Assembly (NCBI GenBank): GCA_937960785.1
Contig: CALGOZ010000001.1
Location: 1-6,470, forward strand
Reading direction: 5' to 3'
From: an uncultured Pseudogracilibacillus sp.
Lineage (GTDB): Bacteria > Bacillota > Bacilli > Bacillales > Amphibacillaceae
DNA: 6,470 bases
The notes below the pieces were generated by a model that did not search any database, was not told where the DNA came from, and was given only the letters and a program-made list of their open reading frames with translations. The translations under genes were made by a program, and so were the position numbers. Shown here one piece after another: positions 1 through 6,059 of the stretch; position 1 is the stretch's first letter; each line of letters opens with the position of its first letter.

Positions 1-104
1 AGCGGGTAACTCTAGAACAAATCGGCACGCAATTTTCTCAGCAAACACCTTCACCAGGTAAGTCAAAAGCAAAATGATGCTAAACTTTCTCAGTAGTACG
101 CTCC
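1..104 (+). repeat. Left-flank tandem array of the 52-bp hairpin repeat
   Basis: Two and a half degenerate units are visible. The arm AATTTTCTCAG at 31 recurs as AACTTTCTCAG at 83, exactly 52 bp later, and GGGTAACTC at 4 recurs as AGGTAAGTC at 56, also 52 bp later. The linker AGCAAAATGATGCT (68-81) matches the linker AGCAAAAATGACCTCT of the right-flank array (6408-6423). The run 83-104 aligns without gaps to 6423-6444. The same register continues weakly to an arm AACTTACATAAC at 136 and a decayed unit ending near 187. The array is cut by the window start, so its true length is unknown. It is non-coding: 52 is not a multiple of three and no sustained frame is seen. I read it as a decayed intergenic repeat; any function is unknown. 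Confidence 0.75.
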
Positions 105-147
105 GTTATGTAAGTTTTTTTACAGAAAGGAAGAAAACTTACATAAC
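105..147. repeat. Perfect 14-bp inverted repeat inside the left array
   Basis: GTTATGTAAGTTTT at 105-118 is the exact reverse complement of AAAACTTACATAAC at 134-147. The stem can extend inward by three pairs (one T:G wobble, two T:A), leaving a loop of about 9 nt. In repeat terms, the left arm is the second half of the unit starting at 83 and the right arm is the first half of the next unit starting at 136, so this is an inter-unit hairpin of the 52-bp family and its best preserved stem. No T-run follows on either strand, so it does not look like a terminator. Confidence 0.8.
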
Positions 148-232
148 AAAAGAGTGCACTTATAAATGACGAGATTAGAATGCTCACTTTCGATTATTTA
201 AAAATATACAGTTTTGATTATCGAGCTTCAGC

Positions 233-340
233 AACTTTATCTAAAGTAGCGGACATGATCGGCTATTTAGCTAGGCCAGACCTTGATTTGCCTGGCTTCC
301 TAACACATTCGTCATGTCCGTAGAAACTCCAAGTAAAGTT
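233..340. other. Nested fold-back element (possible structured RNA or MITE-like repeat)
   Basis: Three concentric inverted repeats share one centre. They are AACTTTA (233-239) with TAAAGTT (334-340), CGGACATGA (250-258) with TCATGTCCG (312-320), and GCCAG (275-279) with CTGGC (292-296); the last extends by further A:T and G:T pairs to 273 and 298. Within the interior, GGCTA...GGCC at 261-277 offers an additional or competing small hairpin. The nesting makes a rod of about 108 nt on either strand. It contains no ORF and no transposase, and no target-site duplication is obvious at its ends. It may be an interspersed palindromic element or a non-coding RNA; the sequence does not say which, nor which strand would be transcribed. 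It is unlike the neighbouring 52-bp repeats. Confidence 0.5.
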
Positions 341-343
341 AAC

Positions 344-361
344 ATATTTATTGATAAATAT
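344..361. repeat. AT-only hairpin
   Basis: ATATTTA (344-350) and TAAATAT (355-361) form a 7-bp stem around TTGA. It lies between the fold-back element and the operon terminator in very AT-rich DNA. It may occur by chance at this base composition. The rest of 362-460 shows no gene or clear signal. Confidence 0.3.
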
Positions 362-460
362 TAAAAATTCATTTCTGTATATCGTTATACAATCAAAACG
401 GTACATTCCTATTTAGGCATTTATAGTTTTGTCCTATCCTAGTCGCATATTTTATTTTAT

Positions 461-502
461 AAAAAACAACACACATACGACGGTGAAAGTTCGTCTGTGT
501 GT
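461..502 (-). terminator. Rho-independent terminator of the yha operon
   Basis: The arms 469-480 and 491-502 pair over 12 positions with a single T/C mismatch, enclosing a 10-nt loop (481-490). Read on the minus strand, the stem is followed within three bases by a run of six T (complement of A461-466). The stem begins directly beyond the yhaL stop codon (503-505), which is the expected place for the end of the operon transcript. The stem is modest in GC, but its position and T-run make the call strong. Confidence 0.85.
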
Positions 503-691
503 CTAATCAGATCTTACATGTTCTTTACGCATTTTTTCTTGGCGAATTCGTTCCATATAAACTTGGCCTTCTCGTTCTATATATTGTTGTTCTAAGATTT
601 TCTCCGCCCGCATCGCACGAAAGGACATATAACCACTAAATATAATAAACACGATAACGAGGTATACCCACCAAGGAATGTTAAATAACAT
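503..691 (-). CDS. yhaL: Sporulation protein YhaL, small membrane-anchored protein
   Basis: This 62-residue protein has an N-terminal hydrophobic helix (about residues 6-23, opening with NIPWWVYLVIVF), followed by a highly charged helical tail rich in E, R and K (about 25-62). That layout is a single-pass anchor with a short coiled-coil-like cytoplasmic part. Size, layout and position after yhaM match the YhaL family, annotated as a sporulation protein in Bacillus; its molecular role is not known to me. The ATG start is supported by AAGGAGGT (complement of 699-706), seven bases upstream. The stop is TAG, and the operon terminator starts at the next base. It is 58 nt from yhaM, a larger gap than elsewhere in the operon, and that gap contains a candidate sigma-E promoter. 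In B. subtilis the next gene is prsA; here no prsA is seen within the remaining 500 bases. Confidence 0.88.
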   Translation of the reverse strand: MLFNIPWWVYLVIVFIIFSGYMSFRAMRAEKILEQQYIEREGQVYMERIRQEKMRKEHVRSD

Positions 692-720
692 CGTATAAAC
701 CTCCTTGTCCTTTATACCCC

Positions 721-749
721 ATTATATGCATGTACTAATTCACGTATGA
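721..749 (-). promoter_or_regulatory. Candidate sigma-E-type promoter for yhaL
   Basis: On the minus strand, CATATAAT (complement of 721-728) matches the sigma-E -10 consensus CATACAAT at seven of eight positions. Exactly 14 bases upstream lies TCATACG (complement of 743-749), which shares the CATA core of the sigma-E -35. Initiation would fall near 714, just before the yhaL ribosome binding site. The same bases contain a perfect TATAAT, but with no good sigma-A -35 element 17 bases upstream (TCATAC). The sporulation role of the downstream gene favours sigma-E; this is inference from motif and context. Confidence 0.45.
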
Positions 750-1688
750 CTAAAAAGGTAGTCGGTAAAACGAACGATTGTCAAGAGCAAAAAGTCGCTC
801 AGTAAATTCGCCAGGCTTCGTTCGTTCTAAAGCTCGTGTTAGCATATTTACTCTCGCATCGATTAAGTCGATTAAATGTAAAATTTCCGCCTCCATCACT
901 TGAGGGCGCTTCGGACTTCCCCATTCCGGAACTCCATGATGAGATAAAACTAAATGTTGTAAAACGACTACTTCATCGCTATCGATTTGTAATTCATCCG
1001 CAACTTCTTTAATTTCATTAACCATTAAAGATATGTGCCCTAGCAATGTCCCTTCAAGTGTATAAGACGTCGCAACTGGACCGGAAAGTTCGTGAACTTT
1101 TCCAAGGTCGTGTAAAATAATCCCAGCATAAAGTAAATCCTTATTTAATTGCGGATAAATCGTACATAATGAATGCGCAATTTCTAACATCGTTACAATA
1201 TGATGAGCTAACCCTGATACATAGGCGTGATGATTTTTCGATGCTGCAGGGTACGTAAAAAGTTGTTCATCGTATTTTTTAATTAACGCTCGAACGATTC
1301 GTTGAATATTCGGATTTTCCATTTCAAAAAGGCGCTGCGTTAAAGCTTCACGTAAAGTCTCAAGGTTAACTGGTGCTCTTTCTAAAAAGTCAGCCACCTT
1401 CACTCCCTCGGTCGGTTGGGCTGGACGAATCGACTGAATTCGTAATTGTGGTTGACCACGGAATTCTTGAACATCGCCGACTATTCGTACGATTGTCTCA
1501 CCGGTAAAGGTCTCTTCATCTTCTTTTTTAGCATCCCAAAGTTTCGCCTCGATTTCACCCGTTGCATCGACGAAGAATAACGTTAAAAAAGGCTTGCCAT
1601 TACTCGCGGTACCCTTCCTCACTTCCTTGATTAATAAATAACCGTCGAAGGTTTCACCAATTACATAATCTCTAATTCCTTGTTTCAT
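750..1688 (-). CDS. yhaM: 3'-5' exoribonuclease YhaM
   Basis: This 312-residue protein is close to the usual length of about 314. An N-terminal OB-fold nucleic-acid-binding domain spans about residues 12-90 (YLLIKEVRKG, FLTLFFVDATGEIEAKLWDA, and a return strand ending QLRIQSI). A metal-dependent HD domain spans about 150-285, with AHH at 161-163, the signature HDLGK at 193-197, SHHG at 249-252 and D274/D277. These are the expected metal ligands and none is missing. The family degrades RNA from the 3' end, mainly single-stranded RNA, in the cytoplasm, and trims transcript 3' ends. Translation starts at ATG 1688-1686, preceded by AGGGGGAA (complement of 1696-1703) with seven bases between. It lies 21 nt after yhaN on the same strand, so it is probably co-transcribed with the yhaO-yhaN nuclease pair. 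The stop is TAG. Confidence 0.95.
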   Translation of the reverse strand: MKQGIRDYVIGETFDGYLLIKEVRKGTASNGKPFLTLFFVDATGEIEAKLWDAKKEDEETFTGETIVRIVGDVQEFRGQPQLRIQSIRPAQPTEGVKVADFLERAPVNLETLREALTQRLFEMENPNIQRIVRALIKKYDEQLFTYPAASKNHHAYVSGLAHHIVTMLEIAHSLCTIYPQLNKDLLYAGIILHDLGKVHELSGPVATSYTLEGTLLGHISLMVNEIKEVADELQIDSDEVVVLQHLVLSHHGVPEWGSPKRPQVMEAEILHLIDLIDARVNMLTRALERTKPGEFTERLFALDNRSFYRLPF

Positions 1689-1709
1689 TACAATTCCCCC
1701 TACTCTTTT

Positions 1710-4613
1710 TTACAATTCAATGATTCGATGGGTTACATTTCTTTCAGCTAGCATCGTTTTAATCGAACGACGACACGTAAGTAAAAGAATCTGTTGTTCC
1801 TTTGCTATTTGTTCAACTAATTGAAGAGCTCGAAAGGTCCGTTCTTCATCGAAGTGGACAAATGCATCATCAATAAGTAACGGAACAACAAATCGCTCGC
1901 TCATCACTTTGCTAATTGCAAAACGTAAGGCAACATAAAGTTGGTCAATCGTACCTTTTGACAGTTCTTCTACAGTATAACGTATCTTATTTTGCGCTTC
2001 TACTTGAAAGGAAGTCGTCTCCGTCGGCGGAAATACTTTTGTATAATTTTCTTCCGTTAAAAATTGAAAGTATTTTGAAGTAAAATCCATTACTTTCATT
2101 AAGTATTTTCGTTGGAAAGAAACTTTCGCCTCTTGCAATAACGTAGCTGCTACTTTTAGCGTCGCCCATTTCTCTGCCTGCCTTTCTAATTCATCTTTGG
2201 CGACATTGTAACGATGGACGATTTGAGAAAATTGATCAGAAGACTCTAAAGCATCGATTTCCGACTGAACCGTTGCGATTTGTTCATGGAGTTCTACTGC
2301 TTCTTCTTCTTTTTCTACTAATAAGTGTTTTAATCGATTAATTTCCTCCTCTAACTGAACTTCATCGAGTGTTAGATTATATAACTTATCAACCTTTTCG
2401 TTCGGGAAAATAGTATGTAATTGGGTTTGTAAATCTGTATAAGTAAGTTCAAGTTGATGCTTTTGTTCGAGGAGTCGGGCCTTTTCATAAAACTGTTCCT
2501 CCGTTTCTACTTTTGCATAGGAGAACAATTTATCTCTTTCGCTCTCTAAAAGAGCTATACTCTCTTCTACGGTTTGAAGTCGTGCTATCGTTTCTTTACG
2601 AATACGTTCATATTCCTTCATTTGTTCATGTAAGGTCAATTGTTCATTTTTTAATTCGTGTAAGCTAGTCGACTTTATTTGGCCTTTATTTTTCCTTAAT
2701 TCAGTAAAAAAATCGGCCTTATTTTGTTTGAATGCAGTAATTTCCACTTCTAGCTGTTCTTTTGCTTCATTAATCCGACTTATAGATTGATCTAACTTTT
2801 GCACCTTTTCAAGCTCGTAAAATAATTCAACCCAATAAAGTACATCAATTTGCTTGAGAAACGGATATAAGTCACGTTCTTGGGCAACTTTCTGCTCCCA
2901 ATTTTGTTCTTTTAATTGTAAATGTTCTATTTTCTCCTCTAGTTGTAATCGCTCGATTTGCACTTCCTTTAATGATTGTTCGATTGCTAATAGTTCGTCG
3001 AAACGTTCCTTATGCAATCTAAGTTCATTCTGTAATTGTTCTAGGTTTATGTTGTACTTAGCGTTATCTTCAATTTGTTTCGATAAGGAGGCGATTTTTT
3101 TCTTTACTTTTTTATTTTCAAATAATTGAGTGAAAAACAATATGAAAAAAAGACTACTAGCTAAATAATAAGCAAACGTCTTTTCTACAATACTAAGTCC
3201 GAGAAAAACAATAATTAAAATAAAGGAAAATATGCTCCATCGTTCTGTCCTCTGCTTACGACCTTGCTCCCAAGTTAAAATTGTTTCATACGAAGAAGCC
3301 TTCTCCAAACGTCGCTCCCTTTCTTGTACATTTTTTTCGATTTGTTCAATTTTTTCTTTAGGGAGCGTATTCTTTCGTTTCTGTTCGTACTTTTTTTCTA
3401 AGTTAGATAATTTACGAGAAATGACTAACTGTTCTTCTTGTAACCGGGCCCGCTCATTTTCTAATTGTCCCCTTTCGTCAATCAATTGTTGCCACGTCGT
3501 TTTTGCATGAAAAGGGACTTGTAAGGACGATGCTTCAAAATCATCTAAAGATAGTTTCGCTAAAAGTGTCTCGAGTTGCGATTGTAATTGAAGTTTTTCC
3601 TCATCGAGTTCTTTTAGTTTCGTCGCTTTTTGTTCACTTGCTTCTAATTGATGAAGCAATTGCTTGAATTGCTCCTCTTCCTCTCTCAGTAGCTGGCGGT
3701 CTTTTCGCTCTTTAAGTAATCTATCGTATTCGTTCACCCGCTCTAGTAAGCTTTTCTTTTCTGCCTGAATTGGGACGAGTTGTTGTTTTATTTGCTCAAA
3801 ACGTTCAACCCCCTTTTCCGGAAAAGTTAAATCTTTTTCCAATAATTGTGTACGTTCGGTTTCCTTTTTAAAAAAGCTACGTATTTGTGGAGTAAACTGT
3901 AACAACTTTTCATGAAACGTTAATTTTTCTTTTGTCGATATAATTGCTTTTTGTGTTTCTTCTAACTGGGTCGTTAATTGTTCTTTTTGCTCAACTTTAT
4001 CACGATAAGAGCTTTGTTCCTGTTGAAGTTTGTGTAATTTTTGTTCAAGTTGAGAAACTTCTTTCAGCTTCTTATTCAGTAATGGTTTACGTCCGGTTCG
4101 TTTAAATAAGCGATTTAATTGGCGTTCGATTTTTCGTTCGGTATTGTATACTGCCGACGAGCCGGTGACACTTACACTAAACAATAAATCACTCAATTGC
4201 TCCCGCTTAATTTGATGTAATTCGAATAAATCGAGAGAAGAAAAAGCATAAATTGCCATAAAAGAATCTTGCGGTAATTCCTTTAATAATCTTGCAAGTT
4301 CTACTTCGTCTTCAGTAATTTTTCCATCAGGAAAATAAAGACGAAAATCCCCATCGATTCGCTCGATTGTCACTTCGCCTACCTCGGGAAACTGTACGGT
4401 CAATGTACCTCCGATTTTATTACTTTGCTTCGGTTTATAACGATTTCGTTCCCGAGGTGGCATTCCGAACAACATATATAGAAAAAACTGCTGTAGCGTC
4501 GATTTTCCCGCCTCATTTTTTCCATAAAGGCATATAAAAGGATGAGAATTGAAGCGAATCGTTTCATCGATCCATTTTCCAAAACCAAAAATTTGTGCCC
4601 GAATAAATTCCAA
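1710..4613 (-). CDS. yhaN: YhaN, SbcC/Rad50-like coiled-coil ATPase with central membrane hairpin
   Basis: This 967-residue protein is near the B. subtilis YhaN length. Walker A (GKNEAGKST, 31-39) is in the N-terminal half of an ABC/SMC-type ATPase head (about 1-165). Coiled coil fills about 170-455 and 500-835. The C-terminal head has the signature ELSKGTIDQLY (883-893), Walker B VPLLIDDAF (910-918) and a D-loop FDEER (921-925). At the midpoint, two hydrophobic helices (about 458-476 and 480-498) occupy the place where Rad50/SbcC has its CxxC zinc hook; the only cysteines are C28 and C947, so there is no hook. By family it should be the ATP-driven partner of the YhaO nuclease in DNA-end processing, and the hydrophobic apex suggests membrane tethering (inference). 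The start is TTG (4613-4611): GAATTTATTCGG follows in frame, and AAGAGGTG lies seven bases upstream, inside the end of yhaO. The gap from yhaO is only 6 nt, implying translational coupling. The stop is TAA. Confidence 0.92.
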   Translation of the reverse strand: MEFIRAQIFGFGKWIDETIRFNSHPFICLYGKNEAGKSTLQQFFLYMLFGMPPRERNRYKPKQSNKIGGTLTVQFPEVGEVTIERIDGDFRLYFPDGKITEDEVELARLLKELPQDSFMAIYAFSSLDLFELHQIKREQLSDLLFSVSVTGSSAVYNTERKIERQLNRLFKRTGRKPLLNKKLKEVSQLEQKLHKLQQEQSSYRDKVEQKEQLTTQLEETQKAIISTKEKLTFHEKLLQFTPQIRSFFKKETERTQLLEKDLTFPEKGVERFEQIKQQLVPIQAEKKSLLERVNEYDRLLKERKDRQLLREEEEQFKQLLHQLEASEQKATKLKELDEEKLQLQSQLETLLAKLSLDDFEASSLQVPFHAKTTWQQLIDERGQLENERARLQEEQLVISRKLSNLEKKYEQKRKNTLPKEKIEQIEKNVQERERRLEKASSYETILTWEQGRKQRTERWSIFSFILIIVFLGLSIVEKTFAYYLASSLFFILFFTQLFENKKVKKKIASLSKQIEDNAKYNINLEQLQNELRLHKERFDELLAIEQSLKEVQIERLQLEEKIEHLQLKEQNWEQKVAQERDLYPFLKQIDVLYWVELFYELEKVQKLDQSISRINEAKEQLEVEITAFKQNKADFFTELRKNKGQIKSTSLHELKNEQLTLHEQMKEYERIRKETIARLQTVEESIALLESERDKLFSYAKVETEEQFYEKARLLEQKHQLELTYTDLQTQLHTIFPNEKVDKLYNLTLDEVQLEEEINRLKHLLVEKEEEAVELHEQIATVQSEIDALESSDQFSQIVHRYNVAKDELERQAEKWATLKVAATLLQEAKVSFQRKYLMKVMDFTSKYFQFLTEENYTKVFPPTETTSFQVEAQNKIRYTVEELSKGTIDQLYVALRFAISKVMSERFVVPLLIDDAFVHFDEERTFRALQLVEQIAKEQQILLLTCRRSIKTMLAERNVTHRIIEL

Positions 4614-4619
4614 TGTAAA

Positions 4620-5831
4620 TCACCTCTTTTCATCGTATAGTTCTTTTTGAATTAAGTTAAGGGCTTCGGTAATTAATTTAGTTTTCGATACATTTTTATT
4701 TAAACTTTTTGCCAGTGGATGAGTGTATAAATCTTTAAGCACTTCTTCGACAGAAAGAGCTGTAGACACATGTTTCAATTCTTTTAATAACAAGGAATCA
4801 ACTTGAAACTGTTCTTCCGCTTCAATCGTACAATGATAACGATAAATATATTGCCATGGAGCTTCCGCTATAAACCGTGTATTTAACACTTCTATTAATT
4901 GTCCTAAACGTTTCGTTAAATCGAGACTTTCATATTGTTTTTGAGTACATTCAAATTCGATAAATAGTAATTGTTTCGTTCCTTTTAGTTCACTTACTTT
5001 TTCGTCAATAACTGTTTCTATATCTGTAATCGACTCACAGTTTCGAAGGTCGATTTTTAACTCGATAAACATTACTTCCTGTAATGGTAAAAATTGATAA
5101 GTCGTTTGTGCTGGACTTATCGTTACGTAATAACAACCTTTATCTCCCGTTTCTTTCCGATGTCTACCTTGAATATTGCCAGGATAAATAATCGGAGGAG
5201 TAGTGGAAATTTCCTGACGTTTGTGAATATGACCGAGAGCCCAATAATCGAAAGACTCCTTTAGCAAGTCTTCTAACTGAAAAGGCGCATACGGATCATG
5301 TCCTTGACTTCCATGTAATGTACCGTGCAAAGTTGCAATATGAAAAGGCACCGTTCGATCAGAGATTTTAAACTGTTTTGCCTTGTTTTCTTTCACTTGC
5401 CTTTCGACATAACTAAAACCATAAATATGTGAAATTATTTCGCCATTCCTCTTATAGGGAAAATACGTCACTTCCTCATCGGGAAATATATGTACATTTT
5501 CTGGATACGTAATCGGATACTTATTACCTTTAATATAGTCGTGATTACCATAAGATAAAAACACATCGATACCGTGGCTCTGTAATTTTTTGAACTGATC
5601 TCGGACGTGAAGTTGCGCCTTTAAACTTTGATTATCTTCATCAAATAGATCTCCGACAAGCAATACAAAATCTACTTCCTTTTCAATCGCATAATGAATT
5701 AACCTATTGAACGCCTGAAAGGTGCTTTCACGTACCGTTTGGAAAAGGGAATCAGGAATAGATGAAATACCTTTAAAAGGACTGTCAAGATGAAGGTCAG
5801 CCGCATGGATAAATGAGATGGATTGAGTCAT
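4620..5831 (-). CDS. yhaO: YhaO, SbcD/Mre11-like metallophosphoesterase (putative DNA nuclease)
   Basis: This 403-residue protein is about the family's usual length of 400-410. A calcineurin-like phosphoesterase domain fills about residues 6-205 with the full metal-binding set: DLH (12-14), GDLFD (60-64), GNHD (95-98), LHG (168-170) and GHIH (200-203). The motif YPGNIQGRH (216-224) follows, then a C-terminal domain (about 250-403) without obvious catalytic motifs that probably contacts the ATPase partner. The family is the nuclease half of SbcCD/Mre11-Rad50-type complexes and cuts DNA ends with Mn ions. The role of YhaO itself in repair is inferred from this homology and from its pairing with yhaN. 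The ATG start at 5831-5829 is preceded by AAGGGAG (complement of 5843-5849) at 11 bases, slightly long. It is the first gene of the operon, below a strong -10 element. Confidence 0.93.
   Translation of the reverse strand: MTQSISFIHAADLHLDSPFKGISSIPDSLFQTVRESTFQAFNRLIHYAIEKEVDFVLLVGDLFDEDNQSLKAQLHVRDQFKKLQSHGIDVFLSYGNHDYIKGNKYPITYPENVHIFPDEEVTYFPYKRNGEIISHIYGFSYVERQVKENKAKQFKISDRTVPFHIATLHGTLHGSQGHDPYAPFQLEDLLKESFDYWALGHIHKRQEISTTPPIIYPGNIQGRHRKETGDKGCYYVTISPAQTTYQFLPLQEVMFIELKIDLRNCESITDIETVIDEKVSELKGTKQLLFIEFECTQKQYESLDLTKRLGQLIEVLNTRFIAEAPWQYIYRYHCTIEAEEQFQVDSLLLKELKHVSTALSVEEVLKDLYTHPLAKSLNKNVSKTKLITEALNLIQKELYDEKR
4621..4628 (-). promoter_or_regulatory. yhaN ribosome binding site overlapping the yhaO stop
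   Basis: AAGAGGTG on the minus strand shares GAGGTG with the ideal Shine-Dalgarno sequence and ends seven bases before the TTG codon at 4613-4611. It overlaps the final yhaO codons and its TGA stop (4622-4620). It decides the TTG start, because no ATG with a comparable site lies nearby in this frame. The overlap means ribosomes finishing yhaO can load directly onto yhaN. Confidence 0.75.
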
Positions 5832-5870
5832 TGAAGTATAAGCTCCCTTACGAAAAACTAAGTAATCTAC

Positions 5871-5889
5871 CGTGTTAAATTATAACACG
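5871..5889. promoter_or_regulatory. 19-bp palindrome over the -10 (candidate operator)
   Basis: CGTGTTA (5871-5877) and TAACACG (5883-5889) are perfect inverted repeats around a 5-nt centre, and together they cover the whole -10 and the likely start site of the yhaO promoter. A repressor bound here would block the polymerase. It does not match the Bacillus LexA box (CGAAC-N4-GTTCG) or the PerR/Fur-type box, so the regulator is unknown. It has no T-run in the operon direction, so it is not a terminator for these genes. Confidence 0.45.
5879..5887 (-). promoter_or_regulatory. Extended -10 promoter of the yhaO operon
   Basis: On the minus strand the run is TGTTATAAT: a perfect TATAAT (complement of 5879-5884) with the TG of an extended -10 at the correct distance. 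The -35 region 17 bases upstream (TGGTCG) is a poor match to TTGACA, which an extended -10 can compensate for. Initiation near 5872 would leave a leader of about 40 nt before the yhaO ATG. This is the only good promoter seen above the operon. Confidence 0.65.
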
Positions 5890-6059
5890 TTTCTTAAAAA
5901 CCGACCATATGTTTGTATTTATGAAGAAGTAGAAAGTAGCTTAATTACTAAATTAAGAGAGGAGTAGATTTAGATATAGTTTTAATTTATGATTTTAAGT
6001 CCTTATATTTAAGGTAGTAGTTCGTTGTTAAACCTAGGTCATTGTTTTAATTGTATATT
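5890..6059. other. AT-rich intergenic stretch without a gene
   Basis: No ORF with a ribosome binding site is seen on either strand. It holds two small AT-rich hairpins: CTTAATT (5940-5946) with AATTAAG (5951-5957), and CCTTA (6001-6005) with TAAGG (6010-6014). Either could be chance at this composition. It separates the yhaO promoter from the right-flank repeat array. Confidence 0.5.

Noticed and set aside
105..147. Bidirectional transcription terminator
   Set aside because: The stem is strong, but neither strand has a T-run after it, and the yhaL transcript already has a better terminator at 461-502.
1987..2169. Minus-strand 60-residue frame
   Set aside because: It overlaps yhaN in another frame and has no independent evidence.
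2854..3129. Plus-strand reading frame rich in Ser, Cys and Phe
   Set aside because: It is antisense to the coiled-coil part of yhaN; Ser/Cys/Phe-rich composition is typical of the complement of Glu/Lys/Gln-rich codons.
3232..3510. Plus-strand reading frame of 92 residues
   Set aside because: Antisense to yhaN, with low-complexity composition and no supporting start signal.
4400..4633. Minus-strand 77-residue frame over the yhaO-yhaN junction, with an ATG and partial ribosome binding site
   Set aside because: It is out of frame with both genes. The yhaN frame carries the conserved Walker A motif, so the TTG at 4613 is the real start.
5871..5889. LexA (SOS) box for the repair-like operon
   Set aside because: The palindrome lacks the CGAAC/GTTCG half-sites of the Bacillus LexA box.
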